Shown one piece after another: positions 31,135 through 40,072 of a stretch of 64,000 bases of DNA. Positions within the stretch are counted from its first letter, which is position 1; every line of letters starts with the position of its first letter. A model generated the notes under the pieces. It did not search any database. It worked only from the letters and a program-made list of their open reading frames with translations, and had not been told where the DNA came from. The position numbers and the translations under genes were made by a program. Source of the stretch: an uncultured Prochlorococcus sp. (GTDB lineage Bacteria > Cyanobacteriota > Cyanobacteriia > PCC-6307 > Cyanobiaceae); the NCBI GenBank assembly GCA_902536455.1, contig CACAXN010000005.1, positions 1-64,000 of the forward strand, written 5' to 3'.

Positions 31135-32175
31135 ATGATTTCTTTTAATAGAAAATACTATAACAATAAAAAAATTCTAGTTACTGGTGGAGCAGGTTTT
31201 ATTGCAAGTCATTTTATTAATTCTCTTTTGAAGGGTAGTCAAGCAATTATTTTTAATTTGGATAAATTAGGTTATGCGAGCGATCTTAATAGAGTTACAG
31301 GAATTAAAAACAACTCTAATTATAAATTTATTAATTTAGATCTTGTTGATAAAAATAAAATTAAAGAACTATTACCAAATATTCAACCTGATTTAATAGT
31401 ACATTTTGCGGCAGAAAGTCATGTTGATAAATCAATATTAAATCCTGAAATATTTATAGAAAGTAATATATTAGGTACTTTTAATCTTCTTGAATCGATT
31501 AGAAATTTACTAAATTTATACGATAGTAAAAAAAGAAAAAATTTTAAATTTTTGCATATAAGTACAGATGAAGTTTATGGATCACTTGGAAAAGATGGTT
31601 TTTTTTCTGAAAAAACATCTTATGATCCTAGATCGCCTTATTCTGCTTCTAAAGCATCTAGCGATCATTTAGTTAGTGCTTGGGGAAATACATATAGTAT
31701 CCCAGTTATTAAGACTAATTGCTCTAATAATTATGGCCCTTGGCAGTTCCCAGAAAAATTAATACCAGTGGTCATTGGTAATATAATTAAAAATCAAAAA
31801 ATACCCATATATGGAGATGGTACAAATATAAGAGACTGGTTATTTGTTGATGATCACATAAATGCTATTTTACTTGTCCTAGAGAAAGGAGAATTAGGAA
31901 ATACTTATTGTATTGGAGGAAATAATGAAATAAGTAATATTAAATTAGTTGAAATTATCTGCAATGAAATTAATAAATTAAACGCAAAGAATATTACCTT
32001 TGAGAAATTAATTGAATTTGTACCTGACAGATTAGGCCATGATAAAAGATATGCAATAGACTCTTCAAAAATTAAAAATGAATTAGGTTGGGAGCCTAAA
32101 TTCACCTTTAAGGAGGGTATTAAAATAACTGTAGAATGGTATGTTAAAAATCTCGGTAAGTTTATGGAAATTTAG
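31135..32175 (+). CDS. rfbB: dTDP-glucose 4,6-dehydratase
   Basis: ILVTGGAGFIASHFINSLL, HFAAESHVDKSI, STDEVYGSL, YSASKASSDHLV. Confidence 0.96.
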   Translation: MISFNRKYYNNKKILVTGGAGFIASHFINSLLKGSQAIIFNLDKLGYASDLNRVTGIKNNSNYKFINLDLVDKNKIKELLPNIQPDLIVHFAAESHVDKSILNPEIFIESNILGTFNLLESIRNLLNLYDSKKRKNFKFLHISTDEVYGSLGKDGFFSEKTSYDPRSPYSASKASSDHLVSAWGNTYSIPVIKTNCSNNYGPWQFPEKLIPVVIGNIIKNQKIPIYGDGTNIRDWLFVDDHINAILLVLEKGELGNTYCIGGNNEISNIKLVEIICNEINKLNAKNITFEKLIEFVPDRLGHDKRYAIDSSKIKNELGWEPKFTFKEGIKITVEWYVKNLGKFMEI

Positions 32176-32186
32176 AAAAAATCATA

Positions 32187-33116
32187 ATGATTAATTATGT
32201 TATTTTTGGATCAAATTCTTTTATTGGAAGTAATTTTGTTAGTAGTTGCATAAATAAAGAATGTTTAATATTAATTTCTAAAAAGGGAAATTTAATTCAA
32301 AGAAATAAAATTAAAAAATCTATAAATTTTAATTTAAGTGAGTTTCATGAGAATGAAATAATTAAAACTTTAAGTTTGGAAATAATAAATAATTTAAAAT
32401 ATAATAAAACTATATTTATGCTTTTTTCTTGGCATAATAAAGAAAATATTAAGGGCATTGGAAATTATGATTCCTTATGCACCGAAAATAATAATATTAT
32501 TTTAAATTTTATAAAAATTTGTTTATTAGTCAGTCCAGAACAAGTTATTTTTGCTTCTAGTGCAGGAGGAATATATGATCAGAATTCCCAATTACCTTCA
32601 CAAGAAAGTGATGAACCTGTTCCATATTCTAGATATGGATATGAAAAATTAATAGCTGAAAATTATTTAAAAAAAGAACTTAATAATAATTTATTAATTC
32701 TCCGAATATCTTCAATTTATGGTTATATTTCTAAAGACTCTTGGCAAGGAGTTCTATGTAAATGGCTTATTTTGTTGAAATCAGGAAATGAAATAGAACT
32801 TTATAATTCTAAAAATTCTTATGTTAATTTTATTTCTATAAAGCAAGTATTAAATGCAATTTCTTTATCAGTAAATAAAAAATTATTTGGAACATTTAAT
32901 ATTGGATCTAAAGAAAGTACAAAATTAAATGATATAATTGAATCTATTAAAAAATTATCAACTAAAGAAGTAAAGATAAAAAATAATGATTGTCATCTTA
33001 GAAGCTTTTTATTAAATACAGAAAAATTCTCTAGATCAACAAATATTAGTTTCCCTAATGAATGTTTGATTGATTTAAAGAAAATAAAAAAAATAATTGA
33101 TAAAGATGAATTTTGA
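32187..33116 (+). CDS. NAD-dependent epimerase/dehydratase (SDR)
   Basis: YVIFGSNSFIGSNFV, FASSAGGIYD, YSRYGYEKLIAE, LRISSIYG. Confidence 0.8.
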   Translation: MINYVIFGSNSFIGSNFVSSCINKECLILISKKGNLIQRNKIKKSINFNLSEFHENEIIKTLSLEIINNLKYNKTIFMLFSWHNKENIKGIGNYDSLCTENNNIILNFIKICLLVSPEQVIFASSAGGIYDQNSQLPSQESDEPVPYSRYGYEKLIAENYLKKELNNNLLILRISSIYGYISKDSWQGVLCKWLILLKSGNEIELYNSKNSYVNFISIKQVLNAISLSVNKKLFGTFNIGSKESTKLNDIIESIKKLSTKEVKIKNNDCHLRSFLLNTEKFSRSTNISFPNECLIDLKKIKKIIDKDEF

Positions 33117-33708
33117 TATTATGTAGTTTTATATACTTAAATTTTCAAAACACAAGAATTAAAAACTGACTATTTATTTTATTATTTAATAATAAATAGA
33201 AAAAAAATATTTAAAGATCTTAAAATTTATAATCAATAGTCAAAAATAATTCATATTAAAAATATATGAAAATATCCATTTTTGAAAACAAGTCTCCTTT
33301 TAGGAAAATCAAAAATTTTATTAATTTTTAAATTATTGTTTTAGATAGTCTAATTTTATTATTTAAACAATTTTAAGATTTTTATTATATATTTTTTATT
33401 TTGCTTTATTTAATTCAAATCTTTATAATTTTTTTGACTTTAAATCTCCACTTAAAGAAAAAAATTTATTTAATGTTTTTATAATCATTTAACTGATTTC
33501 CATGCCATTTAGGTTCCCAATCCAAGCTTTCATAATTAGAAATTCTTAGAGTATTTTTGCTGAAGACCAATTAAAAATGGCAAATATATTAGATATGATG
33601 TTTATTTTGAATAAGTTGATTCGGTAAAAAATTAAAATTAACAAAAAAATTACCATAATTAAATTATAAATTTCGTTAATATATCTATATAGAAGAAGAA
33701 TTGAATTA

Positions 33709-34800
33709 ATGAAAAGTTCAAATCAATTTAAAAAATCGTATTTATTTGCCTCAAAAGACTTTTCATGGATAATAGTCTTAACAATATTTGTTCTGTTTGC
33801 TTTTTCTATAGATTCTCAATTCTTCCCAGACTTAGCTGATATATTAAACTCAAAAATTTTCAATTATTTTCAATATAAAAGTGGTGATAATAGTATACAG
33901 TCTAAACTTTTGTTCATTTTTTCGATAAACGTTATACCATTTCTATTTATTTGTATATGGGAAATTTTAATTAATTTCCCAAATATTAATAAAAACCTTA
34001 GAAATACAAGCGTTGGGAGGTTAGTTAAATCCGAAGGTTATAATTTTGCTGATATTATTTATTTTTCTTTATATTTTGTTCTTAAAGAATTACCACTTAT
34101 AGTTGGTTTCTTAACCCTAGGTATATCTAGATTCGGTTCTTTTTTATCAAATTGGTTTCATACAATTGTAGAGAAATTAGTTCCAACCAATATCTCAGAG
34201 TTCAGTATTATTTTTATTATTATAGGGTTTTTGATTGGAGATCTAGCGGCCTATTGGTCACATAGAATTGCTCATCGTATTCCAATAATTTGGGACCAGC
34301 ATGAATTTCATCATTCTGCAACTGAGATGACTATTTTCAACAAAGATAGGGCCTCATTACTTGAGGGAGCTTTAACCTCACCAATAGTATTTCCTTTATC
34401 AACTATATCTGCTTTATTGATTAATGAAAGCCTTATACAGGGACATTTTCTACCTCTATTGATAACCATTGTTTTGTTGACTTTTGAAAAATTTTGCGAC
34501 ATGGTTGGTCATAGTTCTATTTGTGTAATTTTCCCAAAACCTTTATCTTATATTTACATGAGCCCTTCTCTTCATTGGATCCATCATTCAAATAATATAG
34601 AACATTTTGATAAAAACTTTGGACAAAGATTCCCTTTCTGGGACAAGATTTTTGGAACATATTTAGATGAATCCCATATTAAAAATATTGATGGCTTTGG
34701 AGTGTCAAATACTACTTACAATAATTTCAATCCTTTTTACGCTTTTGCTTGTTTACCAGTACTAAAATTAATCCAAAGATTTAAATTTATATACACTTAA
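33709..34800 (+). CDS. sterol desaturase/fatty acid hydroxylase family membrane protein
   Basis: Histidine boxes HRIAH, HEFHH, HWIHH; multiple hydrophobic segments; PFWDKIFGTYL. Confidence 0.88.
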   Translation: MKSSNQFKKSYLFASKDFSWIIVLTIFVLFAFSIDSQFFPDLADILNSKIFNYFQYKSGDNSIQSKLLFIFSINVIPFLFICIWEILINFPNINKNLRNTSVGRLVKSEGYNFADIIYFSLYFVLKELPLIVGFLTLGISRFGSFLSNWFHTIVEKLVPTNISEFSIIFIIIGFLIGDLAAYWSHRIAHRIPIIWDQHEFHHSATEMTIFNKDRASLLEGALTSPIVFPLSTISALLINESLIQGHFLPLLITIVLLTFEKFCDMVGHSSICVIFPKPLSYIYMSPSLHWIHHSNNIEHFDKNFGQRFPFWDKIFGTYLDESHIKNIDGFGVSNTTYNNFNPFYAFACLPVLKLIQRFKFIYT

Positions 34801-34847
34801 TTTGATATAAATTACTTTTATAAATGATTGAAACCAAAAACATTTAA

Positions 34848-35615
34848 TTAATAATTAAGTACCTTTTTAATTAATTTTTGTTGAATAATATTCTCTTCAA
34901 TATATTTATAAACTTTATCTTGATCGCCTGGTTCATTAACTGATGGCAAAGTAGGTTCAACATTAACAGAAAATAAATCATAACCATAAGAAATAGTCTT
35001 CAACTGCTCAATTGATTCACTTATTTCTAAATTAGTTTGTTTTAATTTGCATAGAGTTAGTAACACTTCCCTCTTAAATGCTATTAAACCTAGAATTTTT
35101 CTGATGTAACCCAGACTATTTATATCTTCTAAAAAGGAAGGAGATCTTCTAAAGCAAAAAAGAATTTTATTCTTATCACCTACTGCACATTTAACAAAAG
35201 AATGTTTATTTAAATCTTCATTATTTAAAAGTTTGGATGTTGCATTCCAACTATCTAAATTGGGATTTTCCTTTATAGCTTTTACCATAGACTCTAGATG
35301 TTCTGGCAACATTAATGGTTCATCTCCTTGAATTATTACAACATGAGAAGCTTCTATTTCTTCAACTGCTTCAGCCACTCGAGATGTCCCAGAGATATGA
35401 TTATTTTTTGTTCTTATAACTTCGCCATTACATGAATTAACTATAGATGCAATTTTCTCGTCACCTGTAGCAACAATTACTCTATCAAAGACACCCGATA
35501 ATAAAGCCCTTCTTCTCACATGCTCAATCATTTCAAGTCCATAAAATTTTAAAAGTACTTTTTCTTCTAGTCTCACAGACGCTAAATGTGCAGGAATGAG
35601 AGCAACAATCTTCAT
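34848..35615 (-). CDS. kdsB: 3-deoxy-manno-octulosonate cytidylyltransferase
   Basis: MKIVALIPAHLASVRLEEKVLLKFYGLEMIEHVRRRAL, VIVATGDEKI, VVIIQGDEPLM; start placed at internal M (35615). Confidence 0.85.
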   Translation of the reverse strand: MKIVALIPAHLASVRLEEKVLLKFYGLEMIEHVRRRALLSGVFDRVIVATGDEKIASIVNSCNGEVIRTKNNHISGTSRVAEAVEEIEASHVVIIQGDEPLMLPEHLESMVKAIKENPNLDSWNATSKLLNNEDLNKHSFVKCAVGDKNKILFCFRRSPSFLEDINSLGYIRKILGLIAFKREVLLTLCKLKQTNLEISESIEQLKTISYGYDLFSVNVEPTLPSVNEPGDQDKVYKYIEENIIQQKLIKKVLNY

Positions 35616-36361
35616 TGAGGGAAAACACCACAATCTAAATTTATACATTGACCTGTAATTGCAGATGATTCTGCTGAAGCTAAAAACAAGACCATTTTTG
35701 CAACTTCATCTGCAATTGGCAGTCTTCCTAACGCTGATTGTGAGTTTCTGAACTTATTTAAAAAATCGTCTGGATCTGGGAATCCTGGTGCAGACTTTTC
35801 ATTTAGCGCCTTCATTAAGCCTTCAGTTTTTACAAGGACAGGGCAAATAGCATTCACTCTTATTCCTTTTGGGCCTAGTTCTTTTGCTAATGACTGAGTC
35901 AATCCATTCATCCCAAATTTAGTCGCAACGTAAGCGCTATTATTTGAACTCCCCCTTTTGCCAGCAATACTTGAAATATTAACTATAGAAGAGCCTTTTT
36001 CTAAAAAAGGAGCCGCAGACTGACAACCCCAAAAAGCCCCAAATAAGTTAACTTCAAAAATCCTTTGAATGAAAGATTCAGAAATATTTTCAATTGAGCG
36101 CCATTCAGAAAAACCTGCATTGTTCACATATAAATCAATACAATTAAAATTTTTTAGAGAAGTTTTTACTAATAAATCATGGAACTTAGGATCTGAAACA
36201 TCTCCCTTAACAAAAATCAAATTATCAGTATTACCGTCAAAAATTAATTCGCTCCTTCCACCAACGACAACAGAAAATCCATTGTTTAGCAAATGCTTAG
36301 TAATTGCTAATCCTATTCCTTTATTACCTCCAGTAATTATTGCATTTTTATTTTTGTTCAT
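35612..36361 (-). CDS. short-chain dehydrogenase/reductase
   Basis: AIITGGNKGIGLAITKHL, NNAGFSEW, SSIAG, YVATKFG; start placed at MNKNKNA. Confidence 0.92.
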   Translation of the reverse strand: MNKNKNAIITGGNKGIGLAITKHLLNNGFSVVVGGRSELIFDGNTDNLIFVKGDVSDPKFHDLLVKTSLKNFNCIDLYVNNAGFSEWRSIENISESFIQRIFEVNLFGAFWGCQSAAPFLEKGSSIVNISSIAGKRGSSNNSAYVATKFGMNGLTQSLAKELGPKGIRVNAICPVLVKTEGLMKALNEKSAPGFPDPDDFLNKFRNSQSALGRLPIADEVAKMVLFLASAESSAITGQCINLDCGVFPQ

Positions 36362-36363
36362 AT

Positions 36364-37152
36364 CTATATCGTCATACAAGAAAAACCACCATCAATTGCG
36401 ATTTCTGCTCCCGTAACAAAAGAGGAAGATTCAGAAGCCAACCATATAGAGCATCCAATTAATTCATCTGGAATACCGTATCTATTCATAGGTGTATGGT
36501 TAAGAATATCACTCTCTCTTTGTGGTGTTATGAAATTTCTTTTATTCCATTCTGTGGGGAAAAACCCTGGCCTTATTGCATTAACTCTGACTCCGTAGGG
36601 AGCCCACTCTCTAGCAAGATTCATAGTTAGATTTTTTATCCCTGCTTTTGCAACTGAATAAGCAAACGCTTTCGATAAGGGAGGTCCAGCTGAAGCAGAT
36701 GAAATATTAATAATAGAACCGTTTCCCTTCTCTACCATATGAACACCAAATACTTGGCAACAAAGCATAGTTCCAGTAACCTGCGAAGATAAAACATCAT
36801 TCCATTTCTCTTTTTCTATTTTAAAAAAAGGAGTTGGATCATTTATACCTGCTCCATTAATTAAAATGTCTACTGAATCATATCTTTCAATAATCTTTTT
36901 ATATGCTTCTTCAATACTTTTCTTATCACAAACATCAATTCCATATGAAAAAAATTTTTTACTTGTGATTGTTTCTATTTCTTTAGTTTTTAGTTCCGCG
37001 TTTGCAGGTCTTAAATCTAAAATCGCTAGTTCAGCGCCTGCATTTGCAAGTCCCTCCGCCATTTTGCTACAAAGATATCCTCCTCCACCTATAACAACCG
37101 CTACTTTTCCATTTAATCCAAATGTTTTATCCAGAAAATTTTTTACTTCCAT
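36364..37152 (-). CDS. short-chain dehydrogenase/reductase
   Basis: VAVVIGGGGYLCSKMAEGL, NGAGIND, SSASAGPPLSKAFAYSVAKAG. Confidence 0.92.
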   Translation of the reverse strand: MEVKNFLDKTFGLNGKVAVVIGGGGYLCSKMAEGLANAGAELAILDLRPANAELKTKEIETITSKKFFSYGIDVCDKKSIEEAYKKIIERYDSVDILINGAGINDPTPFFKIEKEKWNDVLSSQVTGTMLCCQVFGVHMVEKGNGSIINISSASAGPPLSKAFAYSVAKAGIKNLTMNLAREWAPYGVRVNAIRPGFFPTEWNKRNFITPQRESDILNHTPMNRYGIPDELIGCSIWLASESSSFVTGAEIAIDGGFSCMTI

Positions 37153-37161
37153 AAATCCTTA

Positions 37162-37938
37162 TTATTTATTAGACAATATAATTCTTTTCATATCTAGAGC
37201 CCAATTTCTAAGAATAAACAAATCTGAAGACAAAATAATAAATGTATAACCATCGTTAAATAACTTATTTATAGTATTACTTTCAACTACTGATACCTGA
37301 GTCCCACAACTTTTATTATGCTTTTGACAAGCTTCAACAATTTTTTTACAAGCGTCTAAAACAATTGGGTGATCAACTTGACCAGGAAAACCATAAGAAC
37401 CAGAGAGGTCATATGGTCCAATCATAATCCCGTCAAGATCATCATTAGATACAATCTCATTAATATTATCAACGCCTTCTTTAGATTCAATCTGAGCAAT
37501 AAATATTGAATTTGCATTCCAAGCTTCTAAATACTCATCAAATGCAAGTCCATAGCCATGAGCCCTGTTAACACCGTATGTTCTTCTACCTAAAGGAGGA
37601 AACTTTAGATAACTCAGTATTTTTTCTACATCAGAATTACTATTTATCATTTGAACAATTAATCCATCAGCACCAGAATCTAAAAGTGGTTTAAAAAAAT
37701 CATTACTATGAGAAACTGGTCTTGGTAGACATGCTGTTCCATAAGCTTGAGCTCTGGCCATCAAGGATTGCGCAGAATCCAGACTAATTGGTGCATGCTC
37801 CATATCAATTCCTATAAAATCTAATCCAATCATTGAAAAAATTTCTGTAATGCCTGGATGATCAAACGAAATCCATCCCGCAAAAATTCTTTCTCTATTT
37901 CGTAACTTTATTTTTAAATTTTTTAAATTAACCGCCAT
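37162..37938 (-). CDS. HpcH/HpaI aldolase family protein
   Basis: AGWISFDHPGITEIFSMIGLDFIGIDMEHAPI, IAQIESKEGVDNI, GIMIGPYDLSGSYG. Confidence 0.92.
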   Translation of the reverse strand: MAVNLKNLKIKLRNRERIFAGWISFDHPGITEIFSMIGLDFIGIDMEHAPISLDSAQSLMARAQAYGTACLPRPVSHSNDFFKPLLDSGADGLIVQMINSNSDVEKILSYLKFPPLGRRTYGVNRAHGYGLAFDEYLEAWNANSIFIAQIESKEGVDNINEIVSNDDLDGIMIGPYDLSGSYGFPGQVDHPIVLDACKKIVEACQKHNKSCGTQVSVVESNTINKLFNDGYTFIILSSDLFILRNWALDMKRIILSNK

Positions 37939-37967
37939 TAAATATATTTAAAAAAACTTTAAGAATT

Positions 37968-38390
37968 TTATATTAGAGCTTTGACGACAGGATGTAAATG
38001 AACAAGTCCAATAATTTTACAGTTAACATCAGTAACTGGTAAATCCCATATTTTCTTACTTTCCATTAAATCAAACGCCCTTGTAAGTTTTTCTGAAGGA
38101 TCAATTGATATGAATTTTTTTCTAGAAACATCTATCGTATCTTCCATAAATAATTGACCTAATGGTTTTTGCTCTTTCAAAAGCAATCTACGAAAATCTC
38201 CATCTGTAAAAACTCCAGTTAGAACATTTTTTGGATTTACAATACACGCTATACCAAGTTTGAATTGATTCATTTTCTCAAGAGTTTCTTTTAAAATAAG
38301 TTTCTCTTGAACTATGGGAAAACTTTCAAGATTAAGCATAATATCTTTTACAAGGATATTATTATCTTTTGTGAACATTATCTTCACCAT
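37968..38390 (-). CDS. CBS-pair protein resembling the C-terminal half of KdsD/KpsF arabinose-5-phosphate isomerase (no SIS domain)
   Basis: LGIACIVNPKNVLTGVFTDGDFRRLL ... KIWDLPVTDVNCKIIGLVHLHPVVKALI. Confidence 0.8.
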   Translation of the reverse strand: MVKIMFTKDNNILVKDIMLNLESFPIVQEKLILKETLEKMNQFKLGIACIVNPKNVLTGVFTDGDFRRLLLKEQKPLGQLFMEDTIDVSRKKFISIDPSEKLTRAFDLMESKKIWDLPVTDVNCKIIGLVHLHPVVKALI

Positions 38391-39234
38391 AAATATTTTG
38401 AAGTTCCATTTTTAAATTATGAAATGCCTTTGCATGTGTCAAAATAACCTCTAAATATTCTAAGTCAAGAACAGTATTAGAATCTGATAATGCTTTTGGA
38501 GGATCATCATGAACTTCCATAAATAATGCATTAATTCCGCAAGCTGCAGCGGCTCTCACTAGGTTAGGAATATACTCTCTTTGACCACCAGAAATATTTC
38601 CCATAGATGTTGGCAATTGAATTGAGTGCGTAGCGTCAAAACATACAGGATAACCTGTTGATTTCATTATTGGCAAACAAGTCATGTCATTCACGAGTTG
38701 ATTGTATCCAAAAAATGTACCCCTATCAGCCAACAAAATCTCATTGCATCCAAAAGACTCTAATTTTCTAACAGAATTTTTCATATTCCATGGACTCATA
38801 AATTGGCCTTTTTTTAGATGAATAGGTCTTCCTGTTTCAGCCGCTGCTCTCAGAATTGAAGTTTGTCTGCATAAATAAGCTGGGACTTGGACAAAATCAC
38901 AAACTTTGCCAGTATCTTTAGCCCATTCCACTTCAGAAAAATCAGAAATTACTGGTATATTAAATTCTTCTCTAACTTCACTAAGTATTTTTAGACCTCC
39001 TTCTATACCTACACCATGAAAGCTATCGGGCGCTGAACGGCAATCCTTGTCATAACAGGACTTAAAAATCCAGGGAATTTTTAATTTTGAGCATATTTTG
39101 TCTATCAAATTGGCCATCTTAAAACTATGTTCTTTAGATTCAATTGCACAAGGACCACCAATAAAAACTAAAGGTTTGTTTTCTCCTATACAAACTTTTT
39201 TAACATTTCCATAACCTACATTAATTTCCTTCAT
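38362..39234 (-). CDS. kdsA: 3-deoxy-8-phosphooctulonate synthase
   Basis: LVFIGGPCAIESKEHSFKMA, FKSCYDKDCRSAPDSFHGVG, FDATHSIQLP. Confidence 0.95.
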   Translation of the reverse strand: MKEINVGYGNVKKVCIGENKPLVFIGGPCAIESKEHSFKMANLIDKICSKLKIPWIFKSCYDKDCRSAPDSFHGVGIEGGLKILSEVREEFNIPVISDFSEVEWAKDTGKVCDFVQVPAYLCRQTSILRAAAETGRPIHLKKGQFMSPWNMKNSVRKLESFGCNEILLADRGTFFGYNQLVNDMTCLPIMKSTGYPVCFDATHSIQLPTSMGNISGGQREYIPNLVRAAAACGINALFMEVHDDPPKALSDSNTVLDLEYLEVILTHAKAFHNLKMELQNIYGEDNVHKR

Positions 39235-39339
39235 TTAAATATATATTGATTTAATTAATGATTATTTAAAAATATATTATAAGAAGCATTACTAAGTAAA
39301 ACATCACTTAATAAAGTCTAAATATGATTTTCTAATTTA

Positions 39340-39885
39340 TTAATTAGAAGTTTCAAATGGTTCTAAAGGATTAATTTGTAAAGAAGTAAGCAATTTATCT
39401 GTAAATTCTCTCACAAAACCTTTCCCTCCTGGTTTCAAACCCACCCAACAGGCTTTGTCCTTACAAGCATAATGAGCATCAGAGGGCGTCAGAAACATTC
39501 CTACTAAGGGGATAACTGGCAGATCGTTTATATCATCTCCTAAAAATACAGTTTCTAATTTACTTAAATTCAACTCTTCTTGAATTTCCTTAATAGCAAG
39601 TAATTTATTTTTTACTTTAGTTTTTACATAATGAACATCTAATGATTGAGCTCTTTTTATTATGGCTTGTCTATCACCTCCAGATATCCAAGCAATTTTA
39701 AAATTATATTTTTGCAATAGCCTAATTGCCATACCATCCTTCACATCAAATTTAATTGATTGGTTCCCATTATCATCAATATAAATACTTCCATCGGTAA
39801 GTACACCATCGACATCCATACAAATAAGTTTTAAATAAGAGCACCTTTTTTTAAAAATTTCTTTCTTATTTTCAGCATTAATCAC
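39340..39885 (-). CDS. kdsC: KDO-8-phosphate phosphatase-like HAD hydrolase
   Basis: LICMDVDGVLTDGSIYIDDNGNQSIKFDVKDGMAI, FLGDDINDLPVI. Confidence 0.9.
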   Translation of the reverse strand: MINAENKKEIFKKRCSYLKLICMDVDGVLTDGSIYIDDNGNQSIKFDVKDGMAIRLLQKYNFKIAWISGGDRQAIIKRAQSLDVHYVKTKVKNKLLAIKEIQEELNLSKLETVFLGDDINDLPVIPLVGMFLTPSDAHYACKDKACWVGLKPGGKGFVREFTDKLLTSLQINPLEPFETSN

Positions 39886-40072
39886 TTTCTTAAAGTTCGA
39901 ATATTTTTGATATTATACTTAAAAGATTTCGCTATTAAATTTAAATATCTTTACTGAGATTTAAAAACAAGTTAAAAATAATATTAGTAATATTTGACTT
40001 AATTTTAAAATTATGATGATTAAACACTAAAATAAAAAACAATAAAAATGTTTAATCAAGAATTTTGAATCT

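Noticed and set aside
36069-37249. 115-aa and 127-aa + strand ORFs
   Set aside because: Antisense of the two SDR genes and the aldolase gene end.
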